Source: Mesodorylaimus sp. YZB2_4 (lineage: Eukaryota > Nematoda > Enoplea > Dorylaimida > Dorylaimidae). Taken from it: a DNA stretch of 64,000 bases. The DNA lies in the NCBI GenBank assembly GCA_030248295.1, contig JASANH010000863.1:558001-622000 (forward strand), read 5' to 3'. Below, in pieces: positions 57,257-64,000 of the stretch; the stretch's first letter is position 1, and each line of letters opens with the position of its first letter. The notes below the pieces were generated by a model, which ran no database searches, had not been told where the DNA came from, and worked only from the letters and a program-made list of their open reading frames with translations. The position numbers were made by a program, and so were the translations under genes.

Positions 57257-57522
57257 TCATAGTTTGTTTTTCAATAAGGAAAAGTTTTCCCTGACTATGT
57301 ACACAAACATTGATAGGGATTGCGTGCGCATAGCAGAGAATATATGTTTGTTACGTGCTGTGCTGAATCCAGTAAAAAGCTTGGAATAGACGCGATCAAA
57401 TATTTTGGACGGAGGCTTTCGAGAATCGTATCTGATCAGTTGCCCTGTAGATACTGCATGGTAATGCACAGTAATTACACATAGCACATAGAAAGCCAAA
57501 GGTGCGCAGCAGAGTCACATGT
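57257..57522 (-). pseudogene. ADP-ribosyltransferase-like relic (tentative)
   Basis: The minus-strand frame begins with a hydrophobic, signal-like stretch (LAFYVLCVITVHYHAVS). It continues with RYDSRKPPSKIF, which resembles the RxDxRxPxxIF start of the cholera-toxin-like ADP-ribosyltransferase fold. There is no in-frame ATG, the expected STS and ExE motifs are not visible, and the frame stops at 57257. It is at best a truncated or non-functional domain. Confidence 0.27.
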
Positions 57523-57674
57523 CGCCTTCCTGTGACCCCAGCTGACTAAGCGTCGTGCAATGACATCTGCACTAGGCGGTGTTGCTTGCTAACACCTGAC
57601 CCAAGAAGTGAATCAACTTTATTTCTACCAACTTGGAGACTAAGAAATGGTAAATCCCTGAGAATGCGCTGTTT

Positions 57675-59124
57675 TTAGTTGTTATGAGCATCAACTGAGG
57701 TCACTTTTCCCAAAAAGACGACAGCGCCAGTTTGCTTGTGCAAAACGGCATAGAGGAATGGGTGGTCAGCCACGAACGATACTGGTTGAGGGGGTTGCAA
57801 ATGCACCGACGTCGTCACGATAGATATGCCAGTGGCTGCAGCGGCTTCGGTTCCATTTTCGTTCACCTATAATGCAAAACTGTTTGGTTAGGAAGAAGCT
57901 TGAGAAACCAAGACTGGGGGAAACTCATGTTTTATTGGGTGATGAGATTGTATCCTCCTATGCCTTCCAGGCCTGGCTACAACAGTCACGCAAAGGCATC
58001 TGACTTACGTTGATGTAGCCTTCGTGAATGGCACCGTCCACCTTCATTGCTACTTCGCTCATGCGACTGAAATCGGCCATATTGCTGAACATATTTTGCA
58101 ATCCCATTTTGGTCAAAATGGCTGTCAAATCGATCGATGACCTGACCACGAACTTGGGCAACTGCACATCGACTGAGCGGACTTGCATGCTGGAGATGAT
58201 CAACCGCAGTTGCTTGCCAGACAAGCTATGATCGAAGCTGCGCAAGCCATCGCGTGCCTTGGGCAAGATGACGTAGAGAGCGAGCTCAGGATGTTGGAAC
58301 GGCAGCTCCAAGGCATCCGCATCTTGGGTCGATGAGTGGCGGTAGTCGTCCTTGTCGTGCATGAAAGGCACAGTTTGCTTGCCCGTATCTTGACCATTTT
58401 TGTAGAAGGTCTGATGTTTGGTCAAGGCTTTGTTGAAGGACTTCTTCCACGATGACTTGAAATATATGGCATTGGCCAAGACCAGACGTGCTTCTTCTTT
58501 CAGAACACCAGGCTTGTACAGTTCGGGGATCTTACCATTGGTTTTGTCCGAAACCCACTTATTGATCTTTTGACGAACCTGTTCGAGTTGGTGGCCAAAG
58601 TCGTTGTCATTGTCGACTTGGGCCTCGAGACAATCACGAGTTGTGCCGACGTAGTTGTCCTTCAATTTTAAGTTCTTGTCTTCAAACAGACCGCTGGCAA
58701 CAGACAGCTTGGCCTTGTCGTCGTCGATGAGCAGTTGCTTTTGAATGGAGCGGTAACTGGTCAGGACATCGGCGCTCGAGCCCAAACCTACCAAAGCGTT
58801 GTCGAGTTGTTGGCGAGTGCTGCCATCAGCACCGTTTTCCAACATGGCCAAGGCCAAAGCGACAGATACAGGCGAGAGGACCTCGTTTTCGTCTTGATTT
58901 TGGGCTGATATATTCTTGTAAAGGTTGACGGCGAAGTCAGCCAAAGCTGCCTCGGCTTGTTGCGCCTGCTCCTTGGTTGCCGCTGGGCATAGCGGAACTG
59001 GGGTGCAGGAAACCAGAGCCAGACCTGTAGTTGAAAACGCGCATTAGTAGGTTTAAAATTAGGGAAGATGAGAGATCAAGGCATTACCAAAGATGATGAC
59101 CACTCCCTTGAACAAGGAATGCAT
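57675..59124 (-). CDS. Secreted inhibitory serpin (414 aa, three exons)
   Basis: Exons 59124-59088, 59024-58009 and 57866-57675 join in frame. The signal peptide is MHSLFKGVVIIFGLALVSC. The serpin core is clear: LSPVSVALALAMLENGADG near helix B, LVLANAIYFKSSWKKSF, and the C-terminal DHPFLYAVLHKQTGAVVFLGKV. The reactive loop hinge NENGTEAAAATG is of the inhibitory type. By standard numbering P1 is probably Thr with P1' Ser, within a TTS segment, so the target protease is not obvious. The last intron splits the protein just before the loop (exon ends GYIN, next starts VNENGTE). A TATA box lies about 85 bp upstream of the ATG. Confidence 0.92.
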
Positions 59125-59205
59125 CTTATTAGTCGTCAGAATATATTCGAATGAAGCAGTTTGGACGTGCCGCCAGAAAGTACAGTTGAGACCTCATTCT
59201 GTTTA

Positions 59206-59213
59206 CTTATATA
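59206..59213 (-). promoter_or_regulatory. TATA box of the serpin gene
   Basis: TATATAAG on the minus strand, about 85 bp upstream of the serpin ATG, leaving room for a short 5' UTR. Confidence 0.6.
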
Positions 59214-59837
59214 GCCATTATGCTTGGTTCTGATAAGAATGTTGAGACGTGTTTACCACTGATAACGAACTTCTTTCCCTGCTGAGAAGTTATCGCGGCA
59301 ATGGCCTATGCTTCTTATCATGTCTGGCTCCTAAAATCGGACCATTTTTATCAGCTTGTAAGCAGCACTACCAGTCACAGGTGGACTTGGTAGCTGCAGT
59401 GAGGATTTGTTGAACTTAGAAAGTACCTTGATTTGAGTCATGAGCACATGTGCCAAGCAAGTGGATAGGAAAGAACCAGGTGGCAAGTGAATAGAAAGAT
59501 AGGAAAGAAACTTATCACACAAATAAAAAACGGCACGGTTTCTTCAATTTCCCAGTCTACGGGAAAAATATCAGCGCGGCATTTGATTCTTGCATGTTTG
59601 TCTGATATAACGTCAGAATTTCATGACAATAGAGACTCAAAAAGTCCGAATTCAAATTTTCCCATTGAATGAAACACATGAAAAAAACAGGCAATCATGG
59701 AGATCAAATAAATATATGTGAAAAGTATTAGGAGGTGACTTCTGCCGCGCGATTTTCCATTGACGATCACTTCCTATGACGAGCAACGTGTCAGGCCATA
59801 ATCTCGAATGGATCCCCATTAATTAGAATAGGTCCTG

Positions 59838-60116
59838 ATTGTCATGTCTAATCAGGCACGCGTAGGTAATATGTTGTGGATCAAGGGCTAGGTCCCGTGC
59901 CTTAGCTTATTTTGCATTATGTAACTTTACCTGCGCCACTGATTTGGACCTGTTTTCTTGGTGTTTGTATTTGCATTTGCTCTGACAAACAAGTTCTTAC
60001 CAGGCACGTAATTAGGAAGTAAAAAAGAGAAACGTCTGTTCATGTATCAGTTCAGTCAATATACGTCAATTTCTCGAGTAAAGTCGTCATCAACCAGCTC
60101 GTTATTGTTCGCACAA
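59838..60116 (+). repeat. Possible 5' LTR of a decayed retrotransposon
   Basis: A stretch from TGTCATGTCTAATC to TTCGCACA lies just upstream of the Gag-like region and has TG..CA ends. The matching 3' LTR was not found in the window, so this is inferred from position and ends. Confidence 0.3.
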
Positions 60117-60348
60117 TTCGTTTTGGTAGTCAATCAATGACACGCATTGCTGGTGCTCGTCGTAGCGTTCGGTTTCAACCATATCAACGCACTTTGGGTA
60201 AGCATCATTGAGTGTGGTGATGTTAGGTCTGTAGGTCATACCCCAGTCAACTTTATCACATTGTGGGGGGCCGCTCGGTCTTACCCTGGGAAGGATATCA
60301 TACCCTGAGCAAGTCTTATCGTCAGCTTTCTGCCTTATTTAGTGCGTG

Positions 60349-60520
60349 AGTCGGAAGGAGGCTACCACTCAGCCTGGTGCGTAAGTCGCAAGGAAACTAC
60401 CGCTCAATTACTGAAGGTGCGATAGTTGCAAGGAGGCTACCACCATACTTTGGAGTGAGTAAGTCGCAAGGAGGCTACCGCTCCCTATCATCTAGTCGCG
60501 ATAGTTGTTACGAAAACTAT
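60349..60520 (+). repeat. Degenerate tandem repeat, 35-41 bp period, five units
   Basis: Units centred on AGTCGCAAGGAGGCTACC begin at 60349, 60384, 60424, 60462 and 60503. It lies between the LTR candidate and Gag, in the leader of the retroelement. Confidence 0.75.
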
Positions 60521-60648
60521 ACGCATATTAAGTGTCAGTCCCAAGTTACCACTCAGTCACGATCGCAGGTGATCGATTATTGCAATCGCAGGAGGTTTCA
60601 ATTGCAAAACTGAGGCATTGATTTCTATTTTTAAGTCAACTCTTTATC

Positions 60649-61112
60649 ATGGCACAAGCGGCAATGGAAGCAATGATAGCTGCAATGGCTACCTTGCACC
60701 AGCCGTTTTATCGTATTAGTCCATTGACTGGTGAACTGGGCATTAGACGTGTTCAGAGCGCGTTGCTACGTTTGCACAAGCTAAAGAATTCTAGCAAACT
60801 AATTCGGTTTTTCCGCATCAAATTGCAATATGGCGTCAGCAATTGCAAAGCTGAAAAAAGCAGGAGAGTGAAACAGTATCAGACTACGTGCGAGACTTGA
60901 CATCGCTCGTCAAGCAAGTATATGGAAATGAGCAAGAAGCAGCTAGGACACTAGTGCTTAAAGAACGATTCGTAAGCGGTTTGGAAGTCTTAGACAAGAG
61001 CTATTCCGATTACAAATTGTGGAAAGTAGCATATCTAAAGATGGGTCGTACTTTGGACGAAGTTGTAGCTGCAGCTAATACAGCTGAACTGAACCAGCGT
61101 AAGTTCTCTTAG
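60649..61112 (+). pseudogene. Retrotransposon Gag (frameshifted)
   Basis: The first frame (ATG 60649 to 60900) is Ala/Met-rich. A second frame from about 60860 carries the retrotransposon Gag signature (VRDLTSLVKQVYGNEQEAAR, then LVLKERFVSGL). The change of frame near 60870 breaks the protein. This is the nucleocapsid/capsid precursor of a Gypsy-like element; it is not intact. Confidence 0.65.
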
Positions 61113-61395
61113 GCAACCTCAGAAGTAGAGCGCTCTGCCACCCAATCCAACTGCCAACGACATTAACTAGCAATCTCAATTTGGCCTATGGCAACCATGG
61201 AGGCCCACGTGGGCGTGGTAGTCAGCGGGGAAGCCGCAGGAGTTCGCTTGGACATAGCGAGTCACAGGGCTCTGCTACGCAACAACAGCAGTAATATCGA
61301 CAGGAAGTACAATGCATTTATGATGCCTGCACAGGTCATACGATCGGTCAATGCCGCGCGTTGGTGACCGCCAAGCAATACTTCGCTCAAAGCGG

Positions 61396-61450
61396 CACTA
61401 ACGGATGCTTGCACTGCGGCAAAACCAACCATGTTCGGTGTCGGCTCTAT
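61396..61450 (+). pseudogene. Zinc-knuckle remnant of Gag
   Basis: CLHCGKTNHVRC lies in an RG/Q-rich context (61190-61290 encodes RGRGSQRGS-type text). Spacing C-x2-C-x4-H-x2-C is shorter than the canonical C-x2-C-x4-H-x4-C. Confidence 0.5.
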
Positions 61451-61880
61451 CTCGGTGCTAAGAAGCGCCTAAACGGCCAAGAACCGGTCGACGTTAATTA
61501 CCAGCTCAGTAATCAAAGGGGTAATCAGTCAGGCCTCTATCAAAGAGGCGATAGATCAGGAAACCGCGGATCGTGGTTATCAACCAAGTAACGGAGGAAG
61601 CAGGAATCAAGGAATCAAGGACAAAGTAGGACTCGTAACTATAAGGAACCAGGGAGTTCAGAATTGGCCACACAATCAAATTACCACCGGGAGAGGCCAA
61701 CATGCAGCTATCGAAGAGGAGGAGGAACAGTTCCCCACGGAGAACTTCTACTCAGCCGATTTTCATTTATTTAAATCATTCGATGAACACACGTACGAAC
61801 GAATCAGAAGAAGAATGGGTAGCAACTGAGCCAGGTTCTCATTTGTTACAGCCCGTTATCAGTGCTAATGAAAGTAGCCA

Positions 61881-62250
61881 GTGTAACCGAGCCTAGGAGG
61901 CGGAGGAGGGAGGCGGCCAACCGAAGTCGGCGGGACAAAAACTCCGACTGGAGCAGGATAGTCTTGCGACTATACCTACGGCTGAAAAATGTTCATGTTC
62001 ATGTTTTACCACATCACCAAACGCTTATGCGCACTCGAGGGTGAAGGGACACATTTACACGAAATGATTTACCGGCCCGCGAGTCGAACACTCGCCCGTA
62101 ACTGCGCGCCTGGCGTGAGAGGCAGACGCCTAACCCACCAGGCCACGAGGCCGGTAAACATCAACCCGAGGGGTTGACGTCTCCCAGCCAGGGGAGAGTA
62201 TCGATTACTCTCTCCCACTCGCCATGGCCTACCAGGCACGAGGGTTACAC
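61881..62250 (+). mobile_element. MITE family M2, copy interrupted by a SINE
   Basis: Ends GTGTAACC and GGTTACAC are exact inverses. Internal blocks (CTTGCGACTATACCT, CATCAACCCGAGGGGTTGAC, CAGCCAGGGGAG) match the copy at 51844. The SINE occupies the position between GCTGAAA and CATCAACC, which are adjacent in the uninterrupted copies. The element separates the Gag and protease parts of the retrotransposon. Confidence 0.8.
61988..62158 (-). repeat. tRNA-derived SINE, copy 3 (best preserved)
   Basis: On the minus strand the tRNA-like head pairs ACCGGCC with GGCCGGT and has an A-box (TGGTGGGTTAGG) and a B-box (GTGTTCGACTC), so the acceptor stem is intact. The anticodon stem is imperfect, so it is not a functional tRNA. 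The tail has CCCTCGAGTGCGCATAAGCG, GTGATGTGG and an (ACATGA)n end. Confidence 0.75.
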
Positions 62251-62374
62251 CAGCCGCCAGTTGGAAACAGTCAACCACTGGTCGGCAATGGTTGACAATG
62301 GAAGCAGAGGTTAACCACCAGTTGACAATGGAAGCAGTCAGCCGCCAGCGGGCAGTGGAAACAGTCATCCACCA

Positions 62375-63169
62375 GTGAATGATGAAAATGTTCAACCACC
62401 AGCAGCTGGATTGGAAGGAGCCGGATCAGACGGCCCTGGAGATCATGAAGTATCTTTCACTTTCGCTACTCTTTTCATGATCCTAATATCACCCTTCTGC
62501 GCCATAGGGCTATGGATCACAGCCATGACCACGGAGTGCGAACTCGGAGATCAGAAGCAAAATCATCATGATCAAAGAGAAAGAATAACGATAAAGGAAG
62601 TGGGGCGAGGAGTCTTGATAAAAAGACCACCAATATTGAACGGTTGTTTTGCCATTTTGTGTTTCATCACAGCCCCATTTATTTCACTCATGACTCTTTG
62701 TGGACGAATGAAAAGGAAACGTTGCACGTGGCGTACCAGGAGGAAGTATAGGGACATCCAGGCGGCACAAATCGCACATTCATTCATCCCTGCTGCTATA
62801 CCAACAGTAATATTTAAAGATACGGAAGTACAGTCGAAAGCTTCCATGGACACCGGAGCAGGCAAAAGTTTCATCAGTGAAACACTGCTTCAGACACTCG
62901 TGCATAGTCAGCCATCACTCGAAGTGCGCCAATACAACTAAGCGCCCATGAAGTCGATAAATGGCACAGCCGCTGTCGCACGTCAAATCGTCACCGCGGA
63001 TATCCAGGTCCTGGGACATTCACTCACTCACCCTCTTTATGTCATGGATGGTTTACCTGTACCCATGATCAGTGGTCGGGACATGATGGCCAAGATAGGA
63101 GAATTACAATTTGACTTTTCACAAAGGATGCCTCTGACAAGTGAGTGCAGCAGTCATCATGTGCAGTGA
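62375..63169 (+). pseudogene. Retrotransposon aspartic protease region with membrane-spanning prefix
   Basis: A long frame contains two hydrophobic segments (about 62456-62530 and 62640-62700), then a retropepsin start (MDTGAGKSF, DTGA at 62848-62859). One in-frame TAA at 62939 interrupts it. The same frame continues with the family's second half, including MISGRDMMAKIG near 63065. No reverse transcriptase follows. The membrane segments are not expected before a retropepsin, so they may come from an unrelated sequence joined by rearrangement. Confidence 0.62.
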
Positions 63170-64000
63170 AATCAAAACTGGTCGACCATCGGGAACACGA
63201 AATGTAGCAAGCGTCGAAGAAACCCGGTTAGGATTTTCGCCCTCGCACGCCTAGTATTAGTGGAGCCTGAACGGAAAAAGATGTTGGATATTCCTTCAAT
63301 ATAACTTGATCTAGTGTAAAGCTACACCAAGAAACGAAATTTTATCGCTTTATTACATCAGGCTGTTGAGATATCGTTGTTGGTGTGGCACATGTACTAC
63401 ATTTGGCACATATATCCATGGAAGGCGATACGGCGCCCCCAAGGATATATGTGGCCTGACTTCGCCATTTTTAGGTACGAATCAAAATGCATTTAGCACA
63501 ATTCAAACTAAATTTCGCGCCTCGTACTATTAATCGGCAACCTAGGACGGATTTCACCTCTCCCATATCATTATACATTAGTTAGCAACCTTGGAGGTTG
63601 GCTGGGCTGGATAGTCGGCAACCAAGGATACTGCGGATCAAATTGTGCGCGAGAGGCGTAAGTACATCTAAGAAGTCACACATTAGTTTGGGCAGGCGTG
63701 TAAAAAAGCAGCTGCTGTATCGATTAAGCAAGCCATAAAATTAATCGGCAACCTGACTGATTAGATTTCGATGAGATTGGCTCACGATCAGTGACGTGGG
63801 TTTTAAACCCACTGCATACCTGTTTATAAACAGCTTGAAAAAAGGTTATTAATATCTACTTGATCAGTTTTATTCAATTTTGTAATACACACAGAAAGGA
63901 CAAAGAACATAACACAAAGAAATGAAAGCAAAACTGGAGTTTTCGACGTCCTTATCATGCCGTCCAAGTGTTCATGTCCAGATCCATGAGGATCTCACAA
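63170..64000. other. Non-coding retroelement-flanking sequence with a recurrent motif
   Basis: The motif TCGGCAACC recurs at about 63534, 63614 and 63748, with a variant AGCAACC near 63583. No polymerase or integrase domain and no gene are supported. Confidence 0.35.

Noticed and set aside
60349..60520. CRISPR-like array
   Set aside because: Spacing and unit sequence are irregular, the setting is a eukaryotic retroelement leader and there are no cas genes.
62069..62158. Functional tRNA gene
   Set aside because: The acceptor and T arms pair, but the anticodon stem does not and the sequence continues into a repeated SINE tail shared with other loci.

Overview
This is an invertebrate animal nuclear window. 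There are no operons or bacterial-type genes. Genes are spliced at GT-AG sites with introns from about 35 bp to several kb, there is one eukaryotic tRNA-Gln, and transposon relics are dense. The gene set suggests an ecdysozoan, most likely a nematode: several rhodopsin-like receptors with nematode-style DRY/ERY and NPxxY variants, a histidine acid phosphatase relative, a BPI/LBP-like lipid-binding protein, a secreted serpin and an Argonaute N-terminal exon. That placement is inference from family composition; no marker gene settles it.

Layout. 0.2-8.3 kb, minus strand: a multi-exon histidine acid phosphatase relative whose catalytic motifs are all changed, so it looks like a pseudophosphatase; its introns carry a SINE and hairpin MITEs. 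10.6-16.3 kb, plus strand: an NYN-type RNase (ZC3H12/N4BP1-like catalytic domain) joined to repeated cold-shock/S1-like segments, with a nested transposon in its last intron. 18.9-24.7 kb: three receptor pseudogenes, one split by a hAT element with a clear 8-bp target duplication, and the tRNA-Gln. 26.7-34.6 kb: a Cys-rich secreted-protein exon, a small membrane ORF and two intact paralogous receptors on the minus strand. 37.6-38.7 kb: an LTR-like promoter segment, a tandem duplication and a strong hairpin. 38.8-41.4 kb: a two-exon BPI/LBP-like gene and an upstream hypothetical ORF. 43-44 kb: an element with G-rich inverted ends. 46.4-47.7 kb: an intact FMRFamide-type peptide receptor. 49.7-50.5 kb: abutting mariner fragments. 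51.5 kb: an orphan Argonaute first exon. 52.6-53.9 kb: an inverted, near-identical copy of the 34-kb receptor, broken by a one-base insertion. 55.5-56.6 kb: another seven-helix receptor. 57.3-59.1 kb: a short ADP-ribosyltransferase-like relic and a three-exon inhibitory serpin. 59.8-63.2 kb: a decayed LTR retrotransposon (Gag, zinc knuckle, retropepsin) with a MITE inserted in it and a tRNA-derived SINE inserted in the MITE.

The clearest candidates for something undescribed are the catalytically stripped phosphatase and the NYN-RNase/cold-shock fusion. The receptor cluster shows birth, inverted duplication, frameshift and transposon disruption of one receptor family within about 31 kb. Exon models were read by eye from splice sites and conserved motifs, so terminal exons are the least certain parts.
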